The notes: generated from the letters alone by a model not told the origin. 64,000 bases of DNA from Trichoderma breve (GCF_028502605.1 NC_079232.1:3658001-3722000), one strand, 5' to 3'; counted from the stretch's first letter, positions 10,962 through 25,500 are shown. Translations and numbers: made by a program.

Positions 10962-12402
10962 AATTTCGCCGATGGTATATGATACGATACGGGGCATGAA
11001 ATTCGAATTATAAACGATATATGAAGAAAGAAAAGAAAACAATCAAGAAAAAAAAATGGTAAAACGAAACGAAAAAGCAGGAGGTTTTAATGAAGGAGGA
11101 ACTACTGAGACCAACAAAACTACTCATCTATAGGTAGAAGGCAAATGTCACCACCAAGGAACCGCCAAAGAAGAAAAAAAAAATCACACACCCTTCTCTC
11201 ATTTTTATGCTTCTGAAAGCTCATACTTGCATCTTTGTCAGTGGGCTATCAACGAGCATGATGGAGACACCGCTTCTCTATCGTATGTGATGGAAAACGG
11301 CACTGAGGCAATCACCTATACCCTGCGCCCTTGCCATAATGAGGATGAGCCATGTCAGCATGAGTTGTGCCGCGTAACATTGAGCGCAGGCAAGCAAGTT
11401 CATGGTCCACCTCATGGCATCTACATGCTCAAGGAATGCTTGGTTTTCAATGGATATACAAATTAAGTGTACGATATTATATACTATACGATAGCTGCAG
11501 CAGCCAGCCATGCGGCCGAAAGAGAGTCTAGCATTGTCATTTCGATTCACGCGCGCACCATGTTCAAGTTTGTTTAGAAAAAGGAAAATAGAGACTGTAA
11601 AATCAAAACTAGCTAGGAAATACGACAAACAAGCCTAGACATACCATCATGTGTTGAGACGTCAATCACACGACTTAAAATACAACAGTTGCGGTTTCAA
11701 CCCTCCTCCAGCCATCCATTTGCTCCAGTCAAATTCAAATCCGCAGTCCGCTGCTCCATCCAGACAGGTAACAAAGAGCTATCCGAAAGGCGTGCTGAGA
11801 GAAAAAGACCGGAGACGCAGGGTATTTTCGGCCATATCTTGCCCGACATAGATTTCAAAGGAAAGCGTAAGTGTGACGATCGTGTAGGGAATGAATAATG
11901 AGTGACTTTTCGCACGGCGGCCCCAACCCTCCCAACAACTGCTCCAAAGGCAGGGGACAACCTGATATTAACTGGCGACTTTCTCTCCCTCCAGAACATC
12001 GCCCTGCCTGCCCAGTCCTATAAGACCCTGGCAAGTAATTAGACGCTGCCCTCGAGAGGAGCAGCCTCAGCCCTATCCGGCCGCGACCACCATACCAAGT
12101 CAAACTTTTGCAATGCTTCATAGTCCTGCACTTTCTCCATGCTGCATGACCAGTTTTCATAACAAAGTTCTTTCCTTGCCCACCCTTCTGGAAGACAAAA
12201 CTTTTCTTGGCGGCGATTATACGAGTTTATGATTAAAATAAAGTGACGAGAAGGCGGCGACAAAAAAAAGACAAAGAATCGAAAAGAGAAAAGGAAAGGC
12301 GTCGAGCAGATATTGTATGGACATCATGGATATTCTGATATTGATCGTGCAGGAAAGCAATTCGCAACTCGAGATCGATCGGGCGGCGGGACCACTGGCC
12401 GT
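10962..12402. other. Long convergent interval without a supported gene
   Basis: 1.44 kb between the stops of fis1 and the septin gene. The ends should be 3' UTRs. The middle contains A-rich runs (about 11024-11190) and short open frames of up to about 116 codons on either strand whose products look random. I see nothing else that can be supported. Confidence 0.55.
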
Positions 12403-14618
12403 TTATCGCAGTGAGAATCCCTTTCGCTTGCCTTCCTTCTCTATCGGCCGCCCGCTCTCGACGCGCTGCTTCTTGTCCTCGAGCTCCAGGCGTTGGCGAT
12501 CGAGTTGCTCCTTCATCTCCCGGTGGCGTGCGTAGAGCTCCTCCTCTGACTGCTTGAGCTTGCTCTCCTTCTCCGCCACCTTCTGCTGGAAGACCATCTT
12601 CATCTCGGCCTCCATCTTGGCAAGCTTCTGCTCGTGCAGGGCACGCTCCTCCTCTTGCTTGACAGCAGGGTTGACCTCCTTGAAGACACTAGGATCTTGC
12701 GAAACACCCATAGCAAGCAGCTTGTCGGTTCTGTAGTTCTCATACAGGTTGTTGTTGGTGTGCTCCTTGAGCTCCTCCATGTGTGTGCGGATGAGCATCT
12801 GTCGGAGCTTGACAAAGTCGCAGTGCTCCTCGTTGTCGACCTCAATGATACCCCAAGGGTACTCACGTCCACGGACCTTGCGGCCGTCGGCGGTCTTGAT
12901 CTCGTTGGTGGCGCCAACAACGGCGAAAGGAACCTTGGACATGATCTCGTTGTTCTCGGCAATCGTCTCCTCGTCGTCGAGCTCATATCGGGGACCCTCG
13001 AAAATCTGGATGCCGTGGTGCTTGATGTCGGCCAAGATCTAGAAACGCACTAGTTAGCAACCCCAATCATCATAATCGTCGAGAAGGGAGTGACTCACTC
13101 GGGCCTTGAAGCTGACAATCTCCTCGTCCGTCAGGGTGTCGGACTTGGCAATGACAGGGATCAAGTTGACCTTGGTGTGGAGGCGTCGCATAACCTCAAT
13201 GTCCAGAGGCTTGAGGGAGTGACCAGTGGGCTGGATGAAGAAGACACAGGCGTGAATTCGGTTGTCAACAATGTTCATTCGGTTGACCTTGTTCTCAGCA
13301 TCGAGGTAGGCATCGAAACGCTGCTCAATGTTGTCGACAATGGGGCGCCAAGACTCATCGTTGTTAACGAAGTCGCCAAAGCCGGGGGTGTCAACAACGG
13401 TCAGGCGCAGACGAACACCAGCCTCCTCAATATCGGCGCTGATGGACTGGATGGTGACAGTCTTGGGAATAATGTCCAGGCTGGGCGCCTTGCGCTCCTT
13501 GGGAGGGTACAAGGAGGTGTTGAACAGAGTGTTGACCAGAGTCGACTTGCCCAGACCGGACTCGCCAACAACCATCACATTGAAGTTGAAGCCCTTTCGC
13601 ACACTCTTACGGTGCCACTGGTTGGGAAGGTTGGCAAATCCAACATAGCCGGTCAGCTTTCTTCGAACAATGTTCTTGTTGTCAGAAACAGCAGCTGGGG
13701 AGGCGGCTATTGTACTCGTTAGAAACATTGCTGTGTTGGTAGATGGGACAATGGGGCAGAAGAACGTACCAGGAGGTGGCGAGGCAACGCCCTGTGGTGA
13801 ATCGGCACCGTTGGAAGCTAAATAGACAAACGTTAGCCTCTGCGTTTTTGAATGCTCTGTGATATTACTATGCATGGTGACGAGGCAGGAGGGCTGGGCG
13901 TAGGCTGCTGACTGGAGAAATCAGATTCTTGGCTTCCAACCGAGGTCGGTGGATTTGTATTCCAAGAGCATGATCTCGTCGACTGGTCAGAGCTTGGCTC
14001 GCCATTCGATCCCACGGCAGGCTGTATAGGGCTTGAGTATAGCTCATCGTAAGACATGGGGCTCCATGGTCCAATTCTGGGTGGTTCGTCGACCTCCAGC
14101 ATGCTGCGGTAGCGGCGAATGGCTGCTGGGACACAAGCAGGGACCGAGAACTGGACAGATGCATTTTGCACAGTTGACAAACCGCTCAGTCGCTTCGTTG
14201 CTTGAGCCTGAGCTGCAACTTGCTCCAAAGCAATCATTGCCGGCGTCAGAGCAGTCTTGTCGAGCTGGAGGCTGCGGGCGCGCGATTTGACATGGTGTAC
14301 CAGATCGAAAGTCATGTCGGGTTACGAAAGTCGGATATAAGGAATTTGTACTTGAAGCAACGGAAATGTTGATTTTGCCCAAAAAAGCGACCCAAGAAAC
14401 AGTAGATGGCGAGCAACGAATGTGGTTACGGAGAGCAAGACGCGAAATCTGGTGGTGTGTGGGAAAAAGGAGGCGCCAATGCTTTTGTGTTGCCCAAGCC
14501 CGCTGCCGTGGTGAAGTGCCTCGTGGCACGTCCAGAATGCCTCCTGCCCCCTCCTCGTGCTCGTGGATGGGACACGCATGGCCATGCAGAGCTAAAAGAA
14601 AGAGAGATTCTTACCCAT
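12403..14618 (-). CDS. aspB: Septin, Cdc3/AspB group
   Basis: Four exons are proposed: 14618-14615 (ATGG), 13817-13770, 13706-13099 and 13038-12403; 431 residues starting MASNGADSPQGVASPPP. The GTPase domain shows the P-loop GESGLGKST, DTPGFGDF (G3) and AKSD (G4). The septin unique element leads into a C-terminal coiled coil (about residues 340-420, KLAKMEAEMKMVFQQKVAEK region) and the basic end GKRKGFSLR. The VGFANLPNQWHRKSVRKGF segment identifies the Cdc3/AspB type. Septins form rods, filaments and rings at septa, branch points and hyphal necks. The first intron would be 797 nt, very long for this genome. An alternative first exon starting at 13875 joins the same acceptor in the same phase. 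Confidence 0.93.
13833..14315 (-). other. 160-codon open frame inside the long first intron of the septin gene
   Basis: An ATG-initiated frame (MTFDLVHHVKSRARS...) runs on the septin strand and ends with TAA at about 13833, 16 bases before the acceptor of septin exon 2. Its product has an alpha-helical start, then a Pro/Ser/Gln-rich half, and looks more protein-like than the random frames nearby. I recognise no family. It could be a separate small gene, part of an alternative septin transcript's leader, or chance. It cannot be joined in frame to the septin by any good donor that I see. Confidence 0.3.
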
Positions 14619-17600
14619 ATTGATGTATAAGGAGCGGCCGAAGGAAGTTTAATAAAGAATGGTAAGAAGGCACGAGAGTCTGCGCGATTGGTTAGCTGTT
14701 GAGGCCGTCTCAGGGAGGAGTAGCGCAGCCAAACGGCCAGGAGCCACGAGCGGAACAGCAGCTTCGTTGGTCTTCAGGGCCCGGGGCAACTTGCGCGCGT
14801 AGCAGATGGAAGCCGTCGGGAGAGGCAGATGCTGCTCGCGCCTGTCTCCTGCTTGGGCGCCCTGAAGGCATCGCGGGCGTTTATGCACGGGGAATTCGAT
14901 TCGAACAATGGGAGCGACCTACCAAGGAGAAATGCGCTGAGACCCTAGCAGATAACGACGCGTGTCAATGGGTTCGAAGAAATAGGATTAAGAGGCAGAA
15001 ACGACCGCGGTGAATTGAAGGACAAATGTCAAGATGCTCAACCAGCCGGAGAGGAAGTAGCAATGACGGAGAGTGAAGAAGTGAAGTGCAATGAGGCCAG
15101 TTGAGGACGAGCAGGAGGAAGATAATTTCGGGGGTGATGACGGGGAGGAATTTGTGCTGGTGCTGGTGCTTGGTGCAGCAGCTGCTGGCCAGCGTCCCAG
15201 GGGCCCGACTCCACAGGCTGGTGAGTACCGGTACGGGGATGGGTGCAGCGGCTGCCGCGGGGCTCGGGGTATGAGTACCTGTGCTCGTACCACGGCTCCC
15301 AGCTGCTACTGTATCTACTGCCAAGGTAATCCCGTTACCTGGTGCTAATAAGGTACGCTACAGACCTGTGCCATTACATTACAGTAGCTCGTCCAGCAGT
15401 GCTCGCTTCAATCTGGCGTGGTCAATATGGCAAAAGGGGGTGCATTAGCAAGCTAGGCCGCGACGGGGCTAGTCTTCCAGGGGACCGATGGCCTGGCGCG
15501 GTGGTCATTTAGCAGAGGTGCAGGGCATGGCTCGCCGTTGGGGGCCGCTGATTGGCCGCAGTGTTTGATTCCGCACGAGCCACAACACACCCGCTGTGTG
15601 GCGCTGCGGCGGATCGGGCTTGGTCCAGGTACCTTTTCTGGAGTAGAGACGCGATGCTGTTCACAGTTTGAGGGGCCCCCAATTGAGCGGGTTTGTACCT
15701 TGAGATTGTACCTTGGCTTGAACCCTGATCTGGTTGAAGAAGAAACGCCATGCAGGTGGTGGATCGAGGCTTGGGCGGCATCAAGAGCAAGAGTCTGGCA
15801 AATTTGCGGCCTCGTCTCGGAATGCTCGAGTCAAATCTTAAGGGTCGCATGACGGACGGCTTGGGTATCTCGCTGATACGACAGGCATGGCACGAGTGCG
15901 AGTACTGGTACACCCGCTCCCGGTAGCACCTAATGTACATCACTTAATTTCAGGAGCTCCAGGCGTTTCTTTTCCAGATTGCTCCGCATGCTCGCTACTC
16001 CTTTGTTCGTATTACTGCCGACCACCTGTACATGTACTCGCAGTAACAGTACCAGTGCCAACGCCGCACGCCGTCTTCATGCTCATAAGATACCTGCTAT
16101 TTATAGGCTGGCAAAAGCTCATCTTCATTTGCTTGCCTGTTTGCGCTGCACAAGGGACTCGACACAAACGAGTACAGACATTGCGGGACGGAAAGCTGGA
16201 TCAGACAATCCCGAAGGTTTCTGTGGACTGAGACAGTCTCCCTGCTTGTGCCTTCGATTTTTGGCACCGTAGACGGCCAGAGAAATTAACACGCGTGTTT
16301 GACTGGATGGGAGAAAACAATGGTAGTGCCACCAGCAGAACAGTAGCACCGCCGTGAAACAACCAAAACGGCTTCGCTGGCAAGCAAAAACCTGCCGGGA
16401 ACTGCCTACATCCTTGCAGAGGCTAATATCCGACGCGGTGCCTAATAACACGAAGGGGCAGAGTGTTGCCTATTTCGGAATTGTAGGGTAAATCGACCCA
16501 TCAGCCGTGATGAGCCAGTATGACCCAGCAACTACGAGGATTGTTGATGTCTTGGGGATAGAAAGAAGCTAGGGAGTGTTTCTGCTGAGATCTGTGTTTT
16601 AAGATTGATCATCTATGAATTCTGCAGCACCTGAATCTGCTGTCGAGAGCCCACTTGAGCACTGATGACAAAGTGGCCTTCTTCCCAATTATACGGAGTA
16701 CTAACACCAAAAGCTGCGGGCCTTTGATGGGATAAGACAAACACGGATCTCGTATATTAGCCATACATATGTGTACATTGATAAATTGTATGGTATTGCT
16801 TGTGGCTGACAGAGTGCATGATACCTGCAGATATACGATAACCATACAAAAAATAGTTCATCGGCTGCTGGTAATTCGATTCTTTGTGGTGAGACACACA
16901 TGATCGACATGCAATATTAGAGCCGCCCCACACGACAAACAATGCCAACCCCCACATGATGAACGAGACAAAGTGGTTCTTATTGATGGCTCTGCTGACT
17001 GTACTCGGATGGAGCAACATGTGGATTATTCGTAAGAAAGGCAGTAAACATTCCTTCAAGCTTAGTATATAAGCGCACTGCCTCCCAACTACCCTTCATC
17101 TGACTCCATGCTCGTGCCGCCTAAGACACAGTCCTATAAAAAGCAAACCAACACTTGGTTATCTCGCCCCTTCTCAGAACTGGTAGGTGGCATCACAGGA
17201 ACATTCTCGACATGGCCGTGGCCCATCATGACTGGCCGGCGATGCGGAGGGGCGACATCGTATTCCAGCCTCCCATCTGCAGCTAAACGTCAGCGAGACC
17301 AACCACCGCAACATGATGGGCTAGCCTGACGTTCTGCATTCATTCCGTCCATTGCAACTAGGTATGCCCGCAAAGTCCGCCCTTGGACGGGAGCCTACGT
17401 TGAATCGTACATGTACAACTCATTGCCCCGGAAGTCTCTTCGCAAAATAGATTCACATACGAGGTAAATGCACATACGGAGCTTCTGTGTGGGTCTGGAT
17501 CAGGGCCACACAGACGCTGAGGCATGGGCTCCCAAGTTCGCGATAGCCGAGCCTGTCTGCCTTCTCCCCAGCTTGTGATAACTTTTGGAGCCGCACGATC

Positions 17601-17871
17601 CGTTCCGGCGGGATCCTCGCTGTCATAGCGAGGCTTGCTGTGCGTTTATGTAATGGTGAGTGCCAGTTTTTAGTCTATCCACGTATGTGCAGTCCAGAGT
17701 CTCCCGCCACTCAGCCCTATCTAGCCGATGCCGAGATACTACTGCTTTTGTATATACGAGTTCAAGTAAGTAATCATACCATAGAAATAGGTTCCCGAAA
17801 TATATTACAGATACCGTGCCCTCCCGGAAACCCCCCAAGCATGTACATTTTCCTTGTCCGTCATCATCGCC
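14619..17871. other. 3.2-kb gene-poor interval, rich in GTAC motifs
   Basis: No frame on either strand looks like a conserved protein. From about 15220 to 16055 the tetranucleotide GTAC and TACC/GGTA strings are strongly over-represented. A TATATAAG box occurs at 17066-17073, followed 35 bases later by an ATG (17108) opening a 73-codon frame with no recognisable features; I do not call it a gene. The left end should hold the septin promoter and the right end the ferrochelatase 3' flank. I find no tRNA or transposon signature. Confidence 0.55.
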
Positions 17872-19269
<1,398 letters not shown>

Positions 19270-19759
19270 GTTGAGATGCAAAGATTGGGTGGTTAAGGAG
19301 AGAAAATTCGGAGCATTGCGGGAAGAATAAAAGAATTGAATACCCGTCGAACAATGTCAGACACCGATGCGCCGAGATCACTGAGGCAAGCTCCGAGAGT
19401 GGCAATCGAGCACTGGGATGACGTCCTGTTAAGACGCTACCCGAGGCCTCGGTGGTGTATCGACTCGGTATATGCTCGGCAACAAGTACCGCTCTAGCAG
19501 AACCCGAGCAAGCGTCCACCAATAAGGCTGTCGGCAATTTGGATGAGCTGCACGTGATTTCGCGGATCCCTGTCGCATTCTGCCTAGGCTCGTCGCGTTT
19601 GCCTGAGAGCTTGTTCGGCGCATCCACTTTGACCCGCGTGGTTGCCTGGCTCTCACTGTCTTTAATATGAATGGCTGATGTTCTTATTCGGTGAATGTGA
19701 GAAGAGAGGAAAGAAAACGAAAAACAGGCCAATTTCATATTCCTTTCATTCAATTGGAA
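19270..19759. promoter_or_regulatory. Bidirectional promoter of ferrochelatase and Ku70 genes
   Basis: 490 bases lie between the two start codons. I see no strong TATA box and no further coding sequence. Both leaders must be short. Confidence 0.5.
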
Positions 19760-21823
19760 ATGGCAGACAAACAGCGGGATTGGCGCAGGGAGGAGAACGA
19801 TGATGATGACGAAGGAGAGCAGGAGCTTGACGAGTCTGTAAGTCGTTGTGATTAAGGTATTTAAACGAAGTTGCCTCTCTGACACGGCCTCATCTAGAAC
19901 TTCAAGGCGCAGAAAGATGCGGTGCTGCTGGCCATTGAAGTCAGCCCGTCAATGCTTGAACCACCTCCCGCCTCTAGCTCTAAGAAGGCTGATCGGGACA
20001 GCCCGGTTCAAGCTGCGCTGAAGTGTGCCCACCATCTGATGGAGCAGCGCATCATTTCCAATCCCAAAGACATGATGGGAATTCTTCTTTTCGGCACGGA
20101 AAAGACCAAGTTTCGAGAGGAGAAAGATGGCCGCGGCGGGCTAGGATACCCGAATTGCTATCTCTTCACTGATCTCGATGTTCCCGCGGCCGATGACGTC
20201 AAGGCATTGAAGGCGCTGGTTGAGGACGAAGACGACGAAGACGAGGTGCTGAAGCCGGTTACCACTGATGTTGTTTCCATGTCAAACGTGCTCTTTTGCG
20301 CCAACCAGATATTCACTACAAAGGCTGCCAACTTTGGCAGTCGGCGACTGTTCATCGTGACCGACAACGACGACCCACATGCATCAGATAAGGCAGCGAG
20401 ATCCGCTGCTGCTGTGCGAGCAAAGGATCTGTATGACTTGGGCATTACAATCGACTTATTCCCAATCACAAGAGGAGAGTCAAAGTTTGACCTGGGCAAG
20501 TTTTACGATGTATGTCTTCTCATCTCATTTTGCGACTTCTTTTGTCCACGCAGCTGACAAAATGCCAAGGACATCGTATATCGTGATCCCGGTGCAGAGG
20601 CCAATGCCACAGAAGTCCGAACATCTAAATCTGGAGATGGATTGTCTCTTCTAAACTCGCTCATCTCAAATATCAACTCCAAGCAGACGGCTAAACGAGC
20701 ATTATTTCATCTGCCCTTTGAAATTGCGCCTGGACTCCGGATAACCGTCAAGGGCTACAACATCGTGCAACGACAGGCACCGGCGAGAACGTGCTATATC
20801 TGGCTTGACGGAGAAAAGGCCCAAATTGCAACAGGCGAGACAACAAGAATTGCAGAGGATTCTGCAAGGACTGTCGAAAAACAAGAGATCAAGAAGGCCT
20901 ACAAATTTGGCGGCGAGTATGTATATTTCACACCCGAAGAACAGAAGAACCTTAGGGACTTTGGCTCGCCCATTATACGGATTATTGGATTCAAGAAGCG
21001 CGACATGTTGCCTGTCTGGGCAAGCGTAAAGAAATCTACCTTCATCTTCCCTAGCGAAGAGGATTATATTGGGTCATCCCGTGTATTTTCAGCCCTTTGG
21101 CAGAAACTACTGAAAGACGACAAGATTGGTCTCGCCTGGTGTGTGCTTCGGTCCAACGCACAGCCTATACTTGCTGCTCTGATTCCTTCGAGGGAGCAAT
21201 CCGACGAAACTTCTGGGACTCCATATCTTCCCGCGGGCCTGTGGCTTTATCCTCTCCCTGCCGCAGATGACCTGCGAGAGATTAGCGCCGACCGCAGGAT
21301 TGACTGTTCAGAAGATCTCAAGACAAAAATGAGAATAATCGTCCAGCAGCTCAATCTTCCAAAGGGTATATACAACCCACTGAAGTATCCAAATCCGGCC
21401 CTTCAATGGCACTACAAAATTCTGCAGACCCTGGCCTTGGACGAGGAGGTACCGGACAAGCCGGAAGACTTGACGGAGCCGAAGAACAAAGCGATAAACA
21501 AGCGTGCCGGGGGCTATTTGGAAGACTGGGCCGAGACGCTGAAAGACGAGGCCGACAGAGCCGTCAGATCTAGGTCTTTGAAGCGAGAGGCGGAAGATGA
21601 CACCTCAGAGCGCCCTGCAAAGCAGCGAAAGCCGGCTGCAGAGCGACCAAGCGGATCCACATTCAGTATGGCACAGCTCAAGCTTGCTGTCGAGAGCGAA
21701 GGCCTCACGAAAATGACAGTTGTACAACTAAAGGATGTTGCCGGCGCCCGGGGTCTCAGCACGAGCGGCAAGAAGGCCGATTTGGTGGAGCGGATAGAGC
21801 AATGGGTTGAGGAAAACAGCTGA
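19760..21823 (+). CDS. ku70: Ku70, DNA-end-binding subunit of the NHEJ Ku heterodimer
   Basis: Three exons, 19760-19837, 19898-20509 and 20570-21823; 647 residues. The acidic N-terminus is followed by the vWA-like alpha/beta domain ([16 protein letters not shown] ... [15 protein letters not shown]). Next is the Ku beta-barrel core ([44 protein letters not shown]). The Ku C-terminal arm is basic. A SAP DNA-binding domain ends the protein (about 598-645: [18 protein letters not shown] ... [14 protein letters not shown]). With Ku80 it loads on DNA double-strand ends and recruits ligase IV factors. Length and domain order are those of complete fungal Ku70; nothing is broken. Confidence 0.96.
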
Positions 21824-22513
21824 GTTTTCTTGCATCTTTCTTTCTTTCTTTTGTTTTCGTGTACTATTTGATAATGAAATGTACCACCATGAGCCGGGGT
21901 TTGGCAATCAAGGACGGGATGCTGCTTTGTTTTACAATTCTTATGCTATTCACTTACAAGGACTCGTCACTTGGCTCTGCGGCCATGTTTGTGTAAGTCC
22001 CCAAGTCTAGTAGGTTAGCACTACTGGGTACCTATCAGAGGCCATGCTGTTGCAACTTGGTCGTTGCATAGGATGGAAATACATGTATATATGCAGCACA
22101 AAAGAATAAGATAAGCAAATACATAAATGAATGAGGAATTGGCAATTGCTGACGATGCAAATGCAAATGCAATGCTTTGACGACAGTTGGACGCATATGG
22201 CATCAGCACAGCAAGTTACGAAGTACGCGAAGCCGAGGGTCCATGTTTCCCTGACGCGTTGGCGCTGGGCTCACGCCCCTCACCAAACTCGCACCCCCAG
22301 CATTTCTTTTCTGCCAGGTCCAGGATCGCAATCCGCAATCCACCATCAACAATTCCGCAATGGTCACCACCAACGAACCCGCTCTCACCGTCACCGAACC
22401 ACCGTCTGCTTACTTCGTCTCTGCATCAAGAGTTCGAGCTCGACTCGGCCCAGTTCCCGCAGAGCCTCTGCAGCGCGCAATCGCCCACGCAAACGGCCTT
22501 GGGCAGCCGGTCC
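21824..22513. other. Ku70 3' flank and promoter of the zinc-cluster gene
   Basis: 690 bases between two genes on the same strand. The frame of the downstream gene stays open back to about 22187 but has no ATG until 22514, so translation of this part would need a non-AUG start. An ATG at 22360 in another frame opens about 77 codons and overlaps the downstream start region. Confidence 0.5.
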
Positions 22514-25500
22514 ATGGACTTCCTCGCCAGCTTCAACTTCCGAGACGAGGAGCCCAGCAGGCTCGACAGCCAGCCGCATGCCTCTATTGAGGAATTGCAG
22601 TCGCAGCTCCGGGATGTTTTCAGCGGCAAAGTCAGCGAGACTCGGGCAGAGCGTGTTGCGACAAGGCTGGACCTCGCAGCGGCGGCCCAGTTGACGCTTG
22701 GAGTGTCGGAGGGTGATGGTCATGCGCTGGAGGGGCTGAGCAGGCTGGATCCGTCGCTGGGAGGAGCTCAGTCGGCGGGCAAGCAGACGGGCCGTGTGGT
22801 GCGCGTGAGTGACGCTCTGCTGAACCAGCCGGCCGACGATCCAGTGTTGCAGAGGTCCATTGCCAACCACCTCGTGGCTGCGGTTGGCCAGGTCGACGGA
22901 AGTGAATGGGCGGTGCGGGAGGTGTCGCGAGCAACGCAGGACTGGGTCTTTTCGTATGTCTGCAAGGGCTCTATGCAGCACTGGCAGCGACAGCACAAGA
23001 GCCAGGTCAAGCCACCGGTTGCTGAATACTCACAGAGAGAGATTGATCCTCTTTTAGCAAGTGAGGACCTGATCCCCATTCGTCCTGGTAAACGTTCCCA
23101 CGTTCCCTGTTGTGCTAACATAGCCTTAGGTCGGCCTGCCTTTGACTGTCGAGGATCGCTCATCATATCCTTTTCTCGAAATAGTAGAGCTATATTCATT
23201 GACTATGACCACATCCCTCTCCACCGCACAGTCGCCCAACTCGCTACTTTGTTCAAGCCACCGCCTCCACGACGTCCTCTCCCTACTATAGATAAACAGC
23301 CTAAGACGCCAAGTGCATCGAGGAAGAAGAGAGATGCCGACAAAACGCCAGGTGGCGAAGGCAACAAGTCGAGGAAGAGAAAGAGGAAAACAGGCGATGC
23401 TGGGGCCACAGGAGAACAAGGTGTAATCGATTCTCAGGAGGCTGCCGCCGTTGCAAGCCAGCTTCAGCTAGGAGAAGGGAGCGGCAGCTCAACTGGCCAG
23501 CAACAGAATGCTCAGGATGTGACAGCAGCTGCACAAAACTCCGCCGCAGGGTTGCTCACCATCAACGTTTCGCCCGAGGAGGCAGAGCGACGTCGGAATG
23601 TTGCCATGGTCATGCTTCAGGGTGCTGGTGTTGATCCAGAGTCTCTTTCCCCAGAGCAGTTCAACATTTTTGCAAATCAATCCCCGGAGCTACAGAAGGA
23701 GTCGCTTAGTATGCTGGTTAAGTACGGTGCAGAGCGTCTTCGCATTGTACATCCCGGCAACAAGGAGGGCTCTGCTCCGCCTTCAACCTCAAATCCATCA
23801 TCTACCCCTGCGACCCAGAGTAACATTCAGGGAAGCTCATCTGGCCCAGTCACTACTAATGAACTGGTGCTACAAACGTCTACTCCTACAAATAAGAAGA
23901 GCCGAAGGAAGAACAAGGCGGCGAATGGTGAGGACGAAGAAGCAAATGCAGGCTTAGAAGGCGCTGGAAGCTCTAAGAAATCGAGACGAAGGGGGGGCAA
24001 GTCGAGAAATGCCTGTGCCCAGTGTAAACAGCGCAGAGTCAAAGTAAGACAACAAAGAACACATTTCTTATCTGGTTCGATGGATTTGTTGAAGCTAACG
24101 GTGTACATTTAGTGTCCGAGAGAAACGCCAATATGTAGCGGGTGCCGTGAGGCGGGCTTGATTTGCGAATATGCCGGCCCCAAACCAAAGAAAATGAAGT
24201 CCAACGCCATCATCACAACAGAAGATGAGCAAGATGGGCAGGAGGAGGACGAACAGGATGAGGCCGAGGCCGAATTACATGATGAAACACTACCAGAAGA
24301 CCAGCAGCTTCATGAAGATGCGGAGGGTTATCCTGAGCTGCCCGACAACTCTGTACACCACCAAATGCCAATTGGAGATGTGCTGGCCAACAACATGGCT
24401 GCTACTGCTACTGACTGGGAACAAAGTCACGTCCCGCACGACTATTTCAACCATACAAACATGGGCGTCTCCGAGGCAGGCTCTTCGCAGCCCTCACAAC
24501 AGAGCAGCATGACGCTGTCGGATCTAATCCTGCCTCACGGACGCCAGTACTACCCCAACGTTCCGGCATCTGAGGTGCAGGACCAGACCCAGACCCAGAC
24601 CCAGACGCTTACACAGCCAATGGCTCATGAACGCATGAAAAAGCCAACCAAGTCAGCAAAAGGGTCTGGGCGTAACGCAGCGACTAGGAACACTAATCAA
24701 GAGGACAGACACAGCTCCTTGAATGCCACGGCAGCTTCGGACTGGTCTAATGGCGGCAACCCAGTCACTCAGGCGGCAGCGGTTGTGGCCGCAGTCGTAA
24801 CATCGATGCAGAACCAGACAGCAGACTCATCTGGCCGGAGCAGTGCTTGGCGTTCCACGGCGATGCCCCAGGCGTCGGAGAATTCTCAGCAACATAATGT
24901 GGCTGCGGCATCACTTCAACGCACTGGCGCTGTTTCGCCAATGAATGCTGTTTCACGAGCCACGAGCAGCCCCCGGACGGGCAAGCGCCAGACACGAGGT
25001 GCGGTTCACGAGACATCAGCAACAGATGCTTTTCAAAGTCCAAATATGTCGGATCCGAAACAGCAACAGCAACAGCAACAGTCAAATGCCCATGGGCAAG
25101 GACTACAAGCACCAGCTGGCATTGCTGGCTCTGGGACGTATAACAGCTACGACCGTTATTCTAGCACCCGAGCACCAGAAGCGTCTTCAACCGACAGAAT
25201 CACGTACGAGCCATATTCGTATCAGAGAGATGCGACCAACACCACTTCGTACACGAACTATGGCCACGGTTCACATGCCACGACGACAACGACGGCCGCC
25301 GCTAGCATGCAGGCGGCAACGACAGTCTCTGCAGATCGCTCAGGCTCACATGCTTATGGCTCCTATGCGAATACATCCCGAAACACCTCCCATACCAACC
25401 AGTCATCCCACATGGGGCCGAGGGGAAATGCACAAGCACAAGACTTTAGTAACAATAACTCGGACTTGACACGTAATTCCCGGCAGAACTTCAACTCCCG

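Noticed and set aside
11278..11628. 116-codon minus-strand frame between fis1 and the septin gene
   Set aside because: Random-looking hydrophobic product in a convergent 3' region; no homology recognised.
17066..17329. TATATAAG box followed by a 73-codon frame
   Set aside because: The ATG is only 35 bases after the box, leaving almost no leader, and the peptide has no features. Reported only as part of the gene-poor interval.
24584..24607. CAGACC tandem repeat
   Set aside because: Only four units, fully inside coding sequence and explained by the (TQ)n low-complexity stretch.
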